Shown: piece by piece, positions 21,353 to 32,164 of the stretch
Position numbering within the stretch: position 1 is the stretch's first letter
Layout of the letters: each line of letters starts with the position of its first letter
Assembly: GCA_944739405.2 (NCBI GenBank)
Contig: OX123182.2
Coordinates: 44,331,598-44,395,597 of the forward strand
DNA from: Euclidia mi
Lineage: Eukaryota > Arthropoda > Insecta > Lepidoptera > Erebidae
Direction: 5' to 3'
DNA: 64,000 bases
Position numbers and translations under genes: made by a program
Notes under the pieces: model-generated
The model's database searches: none
What the model saw: the letters and a program-made list of their open reading frames with translations, nothing else
What the model was told of the DNA's origin: nothing

Positions 21353-22923
21353 TAGGGTTATTTCGTCTGTTCGCGTCCACTTAGTGCAGTTGGCAAGTTT
21401 GAAGGAGAAAATAAAAATGTTCTAGCAAATTGATTCAATGAAAAATTTATGTAATGCGTTCATTATATAGTCTCAGTTTCAGTTTTGTTCGAAACTTGTT
21501 GTGTTTTTTTTAAATAGACAAACTTCAAAATTTGGCATTTTACCCAGTTTGCGTCCAAAAAATCCAAATTCACATTCCCACCTGTGGGCCACTTCGCGTC
21601 CACCAGCTTAGAGAAGGAATATAAGGGCGATATTGTTAAGACAATCTAAAAAAAGATTGGCTTTTAACAATTTCTACATTTAAGATTAAAGTTTTAAAAA
21701 ATCAACATTATTATCATTATTAAATCACTTTCAAGAAACTATAAATCACTTTTTATTGTTCTCAAAATCGATGGAACTTAAAATCAAAGATAAAAAAATG
21801 ACGATACATGTCGTCCAATATTGTGGTCTTCGGAATAGCATAATTTTTACATATGTATTTGTCTTACAGACTACAGTACAGTACGTGGGACTACAGTATA
21901 TCTGGCGAAAAGTGGGTGTAGAAGTACACCTCTGCCTACCTCTTCGGGGTTATAGGCGTGAGACTATGTATGTATGTATGTATTTGTCTTATCGATTTCT
22001 TCTTCTCACGAATATCACTAAACGCTTTCTTTATTTAATCATCTTCAGTATTTTTTTCTTTTCCTTCTTCTTTCTTGTCTCCTAAGAACTCATCTTGAAT
22101 ATAAAAAAATATAGAATAAAAGAAATTAAATGTAAAAATTGAATTTTAAACTCAGTCTTAAAAAATGCATTTTAAATTATTAAAAAGAAAATATATAATA
22201 TATTTTTGCTATCATTTCTATTTCATGAAAAAATTGACGCAATTTGCTATAATATTATCCCTTGTAGGTATAGTTTGCGTCCACGTGTGATCGATTATTA
22301 TATCGATTGTATCTTTTATTACAATCATAATAATGTGGACGCAAATTGGTCATTACAATTGCATACTATTAATGTTAAAATAAACAAAATCCCAATTTCT
22401 CTCTCATATTTTAATCACATAAAAATAAACAACTAAGGAAAACATAAATAGACGAGTTCGCGTCCATTGCGGACGCAAAGTGGAAGTTTTATAAGGTCGG
22501 TGTTGTAATTCGCGTCCACCTTATTTTAATTGTTAACTATAAAAAAAACAAGCTAATTCATAATTCATACTATGCGTCATTTCATTATTAATGTCTAGAA
22601 ACAGCTATGTATCCTTAAATTCACATAAAACAATAAAATACTTACCGTCAAACACGCCGCTGCACACTATTTTTTTATTTATTTCCCGCGCATCTGCACT
22701 CTTTTGTTGAACAACCGAGATTAACAATTTTTTTTAAACAGGATTAGCTGGGCGGACGGAACTTTTGTCTATTTGTGCGTGTCTCTTATACGTTGAGGTA
22801 TTGGCGGTACTGACTTTTCATTTTATTAGTGTGTTATTATACTTATTTTCGAGCATTTTTAAAGGGAGGTCCGTAAAATGGACGCGAATGGGGCGATGGA
22901 CGCGAACAGGCACAATGACCCTA
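21353..22923. mobile_element. Non-autonomous DNA transposon with repeated GCGTCCA motifs
   Basis: The ends TAGGGTTATTTCGTCTGTTC (21353) and, read inward from the right, TAGGGTCATTGTGCCTGTTC (22923) form an imperfect inverted repeat that continues through GCGTCCA. Inside, GCGTCCA or its complement recurs about ten times: near 21368, 21550, 21596, 22278, 22334, 22458, 22467, 22511, 22879 and 22898. This is the pattern of subterminal transposase-binding repeats. No transposase gene is present. A 5'-truncated SINE sits inside at 21867-21980. A clear target duplication was not found, so the superfamily is open. Confidence 0.65.
21867..21980 (+). repeat. 5'-truncated SINE tail with target duplication
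   Basis: Matches the last 100 bp of the SINE at 25470-25872 (CTGGCGAAAAGTGGGTGTAG onward) and ends in (GTAT)n. The 11-bp direct repeat TATTTGTCTTA flanks it at 21856-21866 and 21981-21991, a clean target-site duplication. It lies inside the GCGTCCA transposon and is therefore younger than it. Confidence 0.88.
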
Positions 22924-23350
22924 CCTACATACCGATATTTAGTGTACTCCATCTTTTAAAATCCAGATACATGATATCATTAAATGACACCGAAATAATG
23001 ACACATTATAAAATAGCTCGAAAATATTAAAGTGGCATTCATAATCTTGGATAATTTTTATTTTAAACGGCCTTCTAAATTGCGTTTAAAAGCAACTAAC
23101 CAATTCTTTAAGGCGTATATTGACTGAAAATGATGCGAAAATATGTCAACGTTTAGTAAGCTAAAAGACTTTTAGCTTGTGAGAAACAATAAGGAACTTA
23201 ATGTTTTTACGAGATTCAAGTAAGTAAATGGCCCGTTACGATGCTTATGCGAGATGAAACAGGAATTAATTACAATATTATTATGTTAATTTTGTACATC
23301 GCTTGGTCTTAGCGATAGCGACTCAATTTCTATTAATGTTCATAGGCATA
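22924..23350. other. No recognisable feature
   Basis: AT-rich spacer between two transposon copies. I see no coding or structural signal. Confidence 0.5.
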
Positions 23351-23891
23351 CAGGGTAATTTTTTATGTAGTTCGGATCATTTGGTATGTTATACATTTAC
23401 GAAAATTAATAAACACGTATTTTTTATTTTTTTGTTTGACCAAAAAATAACAAAGTTATCGCTTATTAAAGAATATCTACTTGAAACAGATGTTCATGGT
23501 CACCCGATGGCTTATCTATCAGCTGTGAGGTCAACGCACGCGACACAATAAGGAGCGCGGGCGCGCTACCTACCTATGCTATCTACACCAATCTGATACT
23601 GTGTTCTAGCTTCAAAATTATTGTTATTCACGTACCTACCGTGCTTCATCAGTCATAGGATGTTCGCTTCGGCATGATTAATAAGCCATTCACACAAGAC
23701 TCGTCGTGGTAGGTACTTGGTCTACTTCCTAAAGATGTTGTACCGGCTGGCAATCGTACGGATGGAGACCGGCTGCGTTTAGCAGTCTCCACACTGGGGG
23801 CTGGCTCACACCGAAGCGACGTGCTGCATCGTATGTGCTGGCTCGTGATTAGCTTGCGAAGAATTCGAAGATCAAGTCTTCGACGTCAGTA
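23351..23891 (-). mobile_element. Mariner-type deletion derivative, second copy, 5'-truncated
   Basis: Begins with the same terminus (CAGGGTAATTTTTTATG) and reads as the reverse complement of 16921-16813 joined to 10764-10330, including the same deletion junction inside the transposase. It ends abruptly at CGACGTCAGTA, so the far end is missing. The transposase remnant is degenerate. Around 23455-23465 it preserves the intact target sequence into which gypsy 1 inserted in the other copy. Confidence 0.85.
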
Positions 23892-24720
23892 TTTGCGTCA
23901 GTAATTGAGCTTGAGTGATTAATATACTAGCAGTACTATAGTAAATACTAGTTCAGAAGCTTATCTACATTCCATATTATTTCAAGTCATATTGTTTGAA
24001 AGTCGAAACTGGCTTCTCGTTTAAGTTATAAGCAAAGCCGTCAGTGTCCAAAAGCTGTGACACAAAAATAAATACTAATAAGTAGGTCTGTAGGTCACTT
24101 TGGAGGCATTCGAGTGGCTTATTAACGACACCAGAGTTAGCCGCACACTCACAATATAAAATATAGCAAAGTAAATAAAAAAAGTCCATGAAGTATTGTG
24201 CTGTATTTGCCCCTATACATAATTTTATATACGAAACGCATATCTTCTTAATGTACATAATATATAGTTATATATGTATACTCACACAACAAGAGGTTGA
24301 CCACTTTTGTCGTGCACTGTTAACTGCACGAAATAGAAACCAATTCTGAAAGAAGTATATTTTTTTTACTGCAACCATGCACTATAAGACACGACAAAGG
24401 GCAAACAAACGTACCTATATAAAATAACTTAAAAATAAGAAAAGGGAAACATAAAAAGGGGTTATAAACGTCAGAGTAGTCCATATTGTGTAACTCATTT
24501 GCATTAACCAGGCATTCAAGTCAGCATGTGCCAGATCGTTATGGCGAGGCGCTGGTTTTCAGCTGGTTCCGGTTGCGAAACTCAAGCGTCAAAATCACTA
24601 AAATATATCATATTGTGCAGCATTAACACGAAATATATAAAAACTTAATAAATTGTGTGCAGTTACTAAACAATGAAAAATAGCTTTTGAGTTTATTCAT
24701 ACATACAGACACTGCCTTGC
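23892..24720. other. No recognisable feature
   Basis: AT-rich sequence without supported coding capacity. The longest frame (93 codons on the minus strand at 23977-24258) has no motif or context. Confidence 0.5.
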
Positions 24721-24975
24721 TGCCTCCGTGGTCCAGTGGATAGTGTATGCGACTGCTGATGGAAGGTCCCGGGTACGATTCCCGTGTCGGGCAAAAGTGT
24801 TACAGGTTTTTTCCGAATTCTCAGTGGCAGCACGTAGTCTGGTGATGTGCCCAGTAACATCAATAGGCTCGCCCCTATTACGTGGGACCTAAAAATTCAT
24901 GGCAAAATGTGGGTATAATGTTTCACCTCTTCCTACCCCTTTGGAAATACAGGCGTGAGTCTATAAAAATATAAA
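24721..24975 (+). repeat. tRNA-derived SINE, distinct family
   Basis: The head looks like a tRNA: A box TGGTCCAGTGG (24729-24739) and box B GGTACGATTCC (24772-24782), with the spacing of a pol III type 2 promoter. A short body follows (AGTGGCAGCACGTAGTCTGG, GCTCGCCCCTATTACGTGGG). The 3' tail CTACCCCTTTGG...CAGGCGTGAGTCTAT is the one found on the RTE-like remnant at 6.6 kb. One base of box B departs from the consensus GGTTCGANTCC. The A-rich end near 24965-24990 marks the 3' limit. Confidence 0.82.
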
Positions 24976-25455
24976 AAATAATATAACATACTGACCGGAA
25001 GAAAAGCTGACTTTATCTTATAATCATTATTATGGCATAAATAATTTTAGGCTCAGATGATCTAAACATACATAATATTTCCGTAAGCTTTGTTAATTAC
25101 AAAGGTTTATTGCCTATAAATAAATGCCGTATATTTAAATTTCCTAGCTTTTTATAATCTTAACTAGATTTTAATACCTCTATTCAGGACATTATTCCAC
25201 CACGTTACAGTCTGCTTATTATCTTATTTGAGATACGTCGTGTTTTGTAAATGCTAGATTTAACGTTAAGAGAATGATCCTCGTATCAGCATAAAAGATG
25301 TGCTAATTATAAATCGTGTTAGTACTAATCATATTACTCATTCTATCTGTACAAAAGATATTTTAGGTAGATTAACGCAATTTTTCGTTCAACCATATGT
25401 CTCTAAAATTCGTTTGAATAGTGAATGTAAAATTTAAATAATATTATCTTCATAA
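24976..25455. other. No recognisable feature
   Basis: AT-rich spacer between two SINEs. No open frame or repeat of note. Confidence 0.5.
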
Positions 25456-25469
25456 AAATTTATAAATGG

Positions 25470-25872
25470 CCGTGTGGTTGACTGCATAGAATACAAGTGT
25501 CACCACCCCCTATCTTCCCGTGGGTGTCGTAAGAGGCGACTAAGGGATAACACGATGCAAATACCATCTTTGCGTAGAGACGGAAAACTCGATATCAAAC
25601 CCTATACGACTGCCTCGTTGGTCTCGCGGCATAAATGTGCGCGTGGGATCGCGAGGTCCCGGGTTCGATTCCTGGGTCGGACAGTGTTATTGGGTTTTTC
25701 TGTCACGAAACTCTCAGTAGCAGCACGGAGTCTGGAAATGTGCCCGGTACGGCAATAGGCTCGCCCCTTATTACGTGGGACTAAAGTATATCTGGCGAAA
25801 AGTGGGTGTAGAAATACACCTCTGCCTACCCCTTCGGGGATAAAAGGCGTGACGTTATGTATGTATGTATGT
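25470..25872 (+). repeat. tRNA-related SINE (copy B), full length with target duplication
   Basis: About 403 bp. The head region matches copy A at 4900-5184. Box B is GGTTCGATTCC (25662-25672), with an A-box-like TTGGTCTCGCGG upstream (25619-25630). The 3' half ends in the LINE-like tail and (GTAT)n. Flanking direct repeats AAATTTATAAATGG (25456-25469) and a near copy with one extra A (25873-25887) show retroposition. The region before the A box (CACCCCCTATCTTCCCGTGG onward) is not tRNA-like, so this is a compound SINE. Open frames through it are not genes. Confidence 0.88.
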
Positions 25873-26180
25873 AAATTTATAAAATGGTCTAAATCTGGTA
25901 ATAATTGTATTCCTTCTTTTGTAGTAAGGGTTAGTGCTCTATTTGATACATTTGATTGTAAAACCATCAAATAATCATCGCGTTTTACTCATAATGGCAC
26001 AATGAATTCGCTGCCCAAAAGCTGGGTATAAAACTATATTTCACTAGAGAAGCATTACATTATTATTTTGTAATAGTTTAGTTGTCTCGATTTGTCTCGC
26101 TAAAAGGCATTGAATAGTTTGTATACATCGAATACATATATTGCTCTTGAATTGCATTTGAATTTCTGACATCAATAATC

Positions 26181-26945
26181 GATTTTAAAAGCTTTCGCGA
26201 TTTGTATATGTTGCAGTCAAAACTCTTAACCAGTCAAAAGTACTATTGACTAGCAAAATCAGTCAAAAGTACTTTTGACCGCTTTAGTCAATAATACTTT
26301 GGACTAAAATAACAGTTAAAAGTACTTTTGCCCAATGGAGCTGGTTAAAAGTACTTTTGACTAACCTACCTACTTATTATGAAAAGTTCTGTCGCCCAAT
26401 AATCTAAGTAGACTGAGTGCTACTTCGCAGGGCTCCTATTTTCGAGTGCGGGGTCACAAGAGAACCTACCATAACCTCTTAGGTATTATGAAAAGTTCTC
26501 GTCCACCCCAGAAACTTAGATAAGTGTAGGTACTTACCTAATAGGTTATGTTAGGTTCTCTTGTGACCCCGCACTCGAAAATACGAGCCCTACAAAGCAG
26601 GGCTCCGTCTACTTAGCTTACTGGGTGACAAGGTAATTTTTATTCACATCTAACGAGTTAATAGTGCTTTTGACTGATGCGTTATTGCAGTTAAAACTAC
26701 TTTTGACGAAGAGCGTCAGTCAAAAGTACTTTTGTTAAACGAAAATTTGCAGTCAAAAGTACTAATAACCAATAATTTTCAGTCAAAACCACTTTTGACC
26801 AACCATTTCAGTCAAAAGTACTTTTGACTGATTTTGCTAGTCAATAGTACTTTTGACTGGTTAAGAGTTTTGACTGCAACATATACAACATACAATTTTA
26901 TTTAGCGGCTCTTACTCACGATAATTGACTTATTTTAGGGTATGT
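26181..26945 (+). mobile_element. MITE of the 'TTTTAAACTTTCGCG' family, split by a fold-back element
   Basis: 26181-26204 (GATTTTAAAAGCTTTCGCGA then TTTG) and 26882-26945 (TATTTAGCGGCTCTTA region, then CGATAATT) together match the starts of the elements at 42711 and 54590. The fold-back element at 26209-26881 interrupts it within TATA. Its right end was not located precisely. Confidence 0.7.
26209..26881. mobile_element. Fold-back element made of 20-bp palindromes
   Basis: The first and last 71 bp are perfect inverted repeats (outermost TGTTGCAGTCAAAACTC). TATA is duplicated on each side (26205-26208 and 26882-26885). Each arm carries several complete or degenerate copies of the self-complementary unit AGTCAAAAGTACTTTTGACT. 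The centre (about 26400-26640) is itself an inverted repeat around CGAGTGCGGGGTCACAAGAG, so nearly the whole 673 bp can fold on itself. There is no coding sequence. It must be mobilised in trans, and its superfamily is unknown. Confidence 0.85.
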
Positions 26946-28010
26946 GTATATTTCCATTGCTTAGATAACTTATTATATAAATATATAGGTAGATATCTGT
27001 GACCTATTTTCAACCTACCTATATACACCTTATTACTCGACATAACTTCTACATTACACAAATTGAATTATTTGTTGCGAAAGAAATACACGTGTTTCTT
27101 ACTTTATGAAGAAGTTATCTTATGTCTGACATTAACAAACACAGTCATTTGTAACATATCTAACATATTACTTGGAATCATTAATTAAATCATACCTGGA
27201 AAAAGTTTTCTTTTTGTCAATATTTTTAATACCTAGTGGAATTGTTCAAAGCAAATTTGAGACACATATTAAGCATTAACGACTATTTCTGTAAAAATTA
27301 TTTGTTTTAAATTTATCTATAGTGTGTGGAAAACTGTACCATGCTTTGTACAAAAAGTTTTTGTGCAGAAACAATCTCTACTAAATAATAAAGAGTGTAG
27401 TTGAACATGCTTATTTCAGGTTCGGTTTATATTTTTGAGTTGGATAGTCCTTTTGTCAAGAAATGCTATAGGCACGATTATATTTCTTCTTTTTTGTTTA
27501 TAGTATCCCCGAAAGGGTAGGCAGAGGTGTAATATTACACCTCTGCCTCCATGGGGAAGGAGCAAGAGTCCTAAATAATGCGAATGTAACTAAGACTCCA
27601 GCTAGTAATTTGTCTAGAGATAATGAGCCCTCGTTGTCGTCTTACAACTTGTGCTGGAATGACGTATATTATGTATAAAAAATATGCCAACGTAAAGTTG
27701 TTGATATTTTCGGGATCCTGCCGTTTTGCCGAAAAGATTTTGACAAAATTTCATTACTTACCCAAACAAATTTTAGCAACCTTTTTTATACCATTGCAAT
27801 ATTTCGAATGATTTTAGTACGCATATTTTTATTTGGTCAAATTTTTACTTGGCAAAATATTACCAAGTATAATGTCATTATGGCATTTGGTCTTTAATCA
27901 AATTATTTATTACAGCAAACAATATTCAGACAGTAAACGTTTGGTGATATTAGTTTATTTATGGAAGTAGTTAGAGTTGGTTAATTGTTAATAAAATGGT
28001 AAGGTTAGGT
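26946..28010. other. Mostly unrecognised DNA, with an inverted pair of SINE tails at 27500-27555
   Basis: AT-rich sequence without coding signal. At 27520-27547 lies a perfect 28-bp palindrome (GGCAGAGGTGTAAT and its complement). On each side are fragments of the SINE/LINE 3' tail facing in opposite directions (CCCCGAAAGGGTAGGCAGAG and CTCTGCCTCCATGGGG). Confidence 0.55.
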
Positions 28011-28011
28011 T

Positions 28012-28270
28012 AGAACTGTGACCTCCACCCCCCCGTTGGATCTCCACCTTGTCGTGGTGGGGGGCGGGGTTCAGTAACCGTGGTTAGGTCACCCACGGTG
28101 AAGCCAAGCGAGATCCCAGGAGTGGACGCTCCGCGTGGGCTTGACGGAGGCCTGCGCAGGATGCGTCCAATGGTGCGGGTGCGAGGGAAAGTTCTTCTGC
28201 CCCTCGCAGTCGGGCGCGGTCGCAGGAGGAGAGGCGTGTCGGTGTTGCGTTGCCGCGCGCCAGTTAAGGA
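28012..28270 (+). repeat. GC-rich retroposon, 5' fragment
   Basis: About 255 bp matching the complement of 63100-63346: ATCTCCACCTTGTCGTGG, then GGCTTGACGGAGGCCTGCGC and GTGTCGGTGTTGCGTTGCCG. Only the 5' part is present. Homology ends at CCGCGCGCC near 28262. The strong shift to high GC against AT-rich flanks marks its borders. Confidence 0.8.
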
Positions 28271-29031
28271 TGCTACTCCCATAGATATATGCCTACTCAG
28301 CCCTAAATAACCTATATACTATATGAAGGGGCTAACATAGCATTTTACATAACACACGTAAGGCAGCGTGAGAAACTTAATGGAAACTCAAACTTCAACT
28401 TTATAATACTTGTTACTGGAATCCCGTGTAACCATCGAATGTTCTAGAACAAATAATGCTGATTGTCACTTGCTTCCCAGATATATGAAACCTGTGGAAA
28501 CCATATTTGATAAGTTTACAATTGTATTTTATTCATTCTGTTCTTGCTATCGACTCTGTAAACACCTTGCTTTTCAAATAAATATATTTTTTGGAAATTC
28601 GGTTTCATTAAACCTTGACTGGCGCAGCCGGTAAGCGACCTTGTCGTTGGGTCCTCTGTGCCTTCGCGAATGGGTATTTTTGGGAGCTAAGAAGAAGCCA
28701 ACGTTCGTTTCTACGATTCAACGGGTCGGCGAACCAAATAAATTCGTCAAGGACAGCCACGGCGCAGGGTCAGCGGAGCAGAATCAACGATCACAGAAGG
28801 CGAGCGGAAAAGCTGCGGGTTATGTGAGTAAATCTTTTCACTATCCTGTCAATTTTCCTGTGTATTCTCCTGGTGATTATTATGTGTGATCCGTGTTTTA
28901 TAAGGGATTAGAAAACACCCGTTAGCACGTAGCATATTTTAGAGTAAAGTGATAAAATTTTCACGTTAGTTTATAGCTATTATTCTATATTATTCTTTTG
29001 TGTGTTAAATAAGTAAATTTGGTATTATAAA

Positions 29032-30016
29032 ATGGAAGGACAAGTAGGTATTTTTGCTGTACCACCCGGTGTATTAAAGATTATACCTTTATTCAGTGGT
29101 GAGTCAAAGCTCCTATCGTTATTCATTCGTAAGACAGAATACATTATTAATTTATACCGTGGAAATGAAATACAAAACGAATACTTGTTCCACGCGATAA
29201 CTAGCAGATTAAGCGGGGAAGCTGGCAATTTAATTGGGTAACGAGACTCTATACAGAGCTGAGAAGCATTAAAAATGTTTTACAGGACCATTTCGGGGAC
29301 CCAAGGACAGAAGACTGTCTGGTCCTAGAATTAGAAAGCGTGAAGATAAATTGAGGTGAAAGTTATTTAGACTTTTGCCACCGAATTCAACAATTACGAA
29401 GTATTTTAATTGCGAAGGTCAACGAGTCTGATTTGGCTACCGAGGACAGGATAGCCAAACAAAATATTTACACAAACCTTTCCTTAAATGTTTTCTTTTT
29501 GATTTACCACAATATTTAGTTAGATTAGTACGATTAAAAGAGTGTACTACACTGGAAGATGCACTTAAGACTGTTTTGGAAGAACAAAACTTTCAAGAAG
29601 TTTACGAGCAGAAAAATCCAAGGTCAAATAAATTTAATCACAACTTCCAGGGTCGTAATTTCTTTAGTAACTATAACTCACAGGCGACGCATGGCGCGAG
29701 CACTAGCACACCAAATACGCAACGCTACAATAATAACATAGCGCCGAATCGTAATTTTAATAATAACTCGTTTAACAATGCGTTTCCAATACGTAATAGA
29801 AATAATTTATATAATAATAATTTTTCGAATAGTTCATCCCAATTTAGAAACGCTAATAGGCAGCAGAACTATACTTCTTACAATAATAATCCATTTCATA
29901 ATAATTATAACAACTCATTCGAGCAATCAAGGCCACAGTTGCATCAGCGAGAATTCACTGATAACGTGCCGCGCAGGCTGCAACAGCCACAGCCGCTAAC
30001 AAATGGATCAGGTTGA
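29032..30016 (+). pseudogene. Gypsy 2 Gag, broken
   Basis: Starts MEGQVGIFAVPPGVLKIIPL at 29032 and reads through FSGESKLLSLFIRKTEYIIN, an errantivirus-type Gag motif, to a stop at 29239-29241. The same protein continues through shifted frames (HFGDPRTEDC, DLPQYLVRLVRLKECTTLED) to a C-terminal Asn/Gln/Phe-rich tail (29576-30016) with RQQNYTSYNNN repeats. No zinc knuckle is seen. At least one frameshift and two stops make it non-functional. Confidence 0.78.
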
Positions 30017-30129
30017 AATACTGACGTCACAATGCGAACGGCTAGTACTAGGCGTGTTAATTATACGGACCGTAATGATAATGAATATAATGTGTTGCCG
30101 AGCACTTCTAATGATTATGAACAGGTAGC

Positions 30130-30678
30130 AATTTTTTGTATAAGGGCCTCTACACATCAGAGCGAATAAACTTAAATTATAACGTGTTAAATCTGCCTCA
30201 TATACGTATTCCAGAACTTAATGCAATTTTTATGCTGGATACAGGCAGTCAACGTTCATTTTTAAGCCCGAAGTTAGCAAATCAAAATTTTTGCAACTTC
30301 AAAAAGTTTCAAGTGTTTGAAGTCGTAAGCACCCGCGCTAGTAGTAGACATAACGAGGTTGCATATATACCTTTACCTAGAATATTTAGAAGTCAGGAAT
30401 GGCATAAGTTTTATATTTATAGTGTAGATAATAGGTACGATGGTCTTATAGGTAGTGATTTATTAACACAACTCCATGCGAACATCGATATGAAAAACCA
30501 AAGGTTAATTACGAAGGACACATGTATACCTATTATTTATAGCGCACCCGTTCATGAACTTTATGTAATACCGCCGCGAAGCGAATTAAGGATCGAACTT
30601 CCAGTTAATTTGTTGAACGGCGAAGGTATTTTAAATTTTGTGGAATTTGTGATGGGGTTAGGATGCCAACGGCCTTAG
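30130..30678 (+). pseudogene. Gypsy 2 aspartic protease region
   Basis: Contains IFMLDTGSQRSFLSP, the catalytic DTG motif of retroviral-type proteases, then YDGLIGSDLLTQLHANID, the conserved GxDLL segment before RT. It is in one frame to 30678 and then shifts to the frame used at 30663-31145. The enzyme would have cleaved Gag-Pol. The isolated domain is intact over its active site, but its polyprotein is broken on both sides. Confidence 0.8.
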
Positions 30679-31643
30679 TTACGTGTATAAATGAATTTGC
30701 TACAACTGTCATTCAAAATTATACAGATGTACAAATGGAATTAACAGTAACCAGTCCGTTCAAGGTCGAACAGTATATCGAAGATAGTTCATTAAATAAT
30801 AAATTAAATTTAAATTTTAATTATAGCGATGGTAATAGGCTGGATCAGCTTTTAACGGATAACCTTGTCAAGTTAAAAGTGGATCACATGAACGAAGAGG
30901 AAAGACAATCGATTTTAAATATTTGTACTGAGTATAAGGATATATTTTATTGTGAAGACGTGCCATTGTCGTTCACAAATGAGGTTAAACATAAAATCAG
31001 AACAAAAAATGAAGATCCTATTCATATTAAAGCACATAGGTTACCTCCAATACAAACTGAAGAAATTAGGAGCCAAGTGGATAAAAAGTTAAAAGATAAC
31101 GTTATCGAAAAATCATTTTCACCGTGGAGTGCGCCGGTACACTAAGTACCTAAAAAAATTGATAGTTCAGGCAAACAAAAATGGAGAATGGTAATTGACT
31201 ATAGACGCCTCAACGACATTACCATTGATGATAAATACCCTCTTCCTAATATCAGTGACCTTTTTGATATGTTAGGAAAGAGTATATATTTCACTTAACT
31301 CGATTTGGCAAGCGGGTACCACCAAATTGAAGTAGAAAAAGAGGATAGAGCAAAAACAGCTTTTAGTACACCGTTCGGACATTATAAGTTTAATAGAATA
31401 CCATTTGGGCTTAAAACCGCACCCGCGACGTTTTAACGTGCTATTGATAACGTACTGAGAGGCCTACAGGGTATACATTGCTTGGTATACCTTGATGACG
31501 TCATAATTTTCGCGAGAAGTATCTAAGAACATAACGAAAAACTTAGAGCAGTATTCGATAGATTTCGACAAACTAACTTAAAAATACAACTAGATAAGTC
31601 TCATTTCTTACGCAAAGAGGTACTTTACTTAGGCCACACAAAA
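30663..31643 (+). pseudogene. Gypsy 2 reverse transcriptase, truncated
   Basis: 30663-31145 is the connector and RT start (HRLPPIQTEEIRSQVDKKL, SPWSAPVH) ending in TAA. The frame then continues through VIDYRRLND, LDLASGYHQIEVEKED, PFGLKTAPATF and the catalytic YLDDVIIFARS near 31485-31520. It ends at KEVLYLGH, where homology stops. In-frame TAA codons occur at 31143-31145 and again before LDLASG, after PATF and after ARSI. At least the last two look like CAA-to-TAA changes. Dead gene. Confidence 0.85.
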
Positions 31644-32164
31644 TTCTAAACGGCCAGCGGGGCAAAATGGTTTAAACCACTACGTCATACGCGCAGTTTG
31701 CTGGTTGTATGTATTGTTTGTTGCAACGCTCATTTATAAACGGTACCTTATTTAAAAGCTTGTTTGTAACTAGATTTCAGTACTTTTCTCTAACTTCAAA
31801 ATAGCTATATGAAATAGATATCAATTTTGTCACTTCTAATTCGTTAAATTGGTATGATAAGTAGTTTGAAAAATAAGAAAAACGTTTGAGACATGTTGTT
31901 GTAAACACGTACTTAACGAAGTTATTCTAAACAGTAAAATGTTATGTATTGTATAATTATGTCAAGAAACATTTATGTAGGTCATGTTATCGCAGTAGAA
32001 AATATGTTCGAACTGAGAGCTCCACCACAAATTCAATTGGTTAAGTTACGAACTCTCGAACCGATCGCCAGTCAATATCAGCACCAACTATTCCCTCGAA
32101 GTTTTATTAAAATCTCGACATTTATTTGACCTGACCCAAATTTTCATTTAAATGTATCTTCTAT
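31644..32164. other. No recognisable feature
   Basis: Sequence downstream of the gypsy 2 breakpoint. One 61-codon frame (31944-32129) has no recognisable motif. Confidence 0.5.

Larger units (their letters stand above)
28320..31643 (+). mobile_element. Degenerate Ty3/gypsy element 'gypsy 2', 3' half missing
   Basis: Plus-strand remains of a gypsy element of the 17.6/297 type. A primer-binding site TGGCGCAGCCGGTAAGCG starts at 28620, so the 5' LTR should end at 28619. The AATAAA within 28579-28584 fits its polyadenylation signal, but the LTR start cannot be fixed because no second LTR exists. Gag, protease and the RT palm follow with many stops. Homology breaks off at about 31640 inside the RT (LYLGH), so RNase H, integrase, any env and the 3' LTR are absent. 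Confidence 0.8.

Noticed and set aside
24721..24795. Possible tRNA gene (A box and B box)
   Set aside because: The sequence does not close into an acceptor stem and continues into a SINE body and LINE-type tail.
25474..25970. Open frames containing LSSRGCRKRRLRDN on the plus strand and a 122-codon minus frame
   Set aside because: They lie within the SINE, which has a pol III box B, a (GTAT)n tail and a target duplication. The same applies to the frame at 4882-5196.
26209..26881. CRISPR-like array from the repeated AGTCAAAAGTACTTTTGACT
   Set aside because: The units are palindromic, irregularly spaced and arranged as mirror arms of an inverted-repeat element in a eukaryotic context. There are no spacers of constant length.
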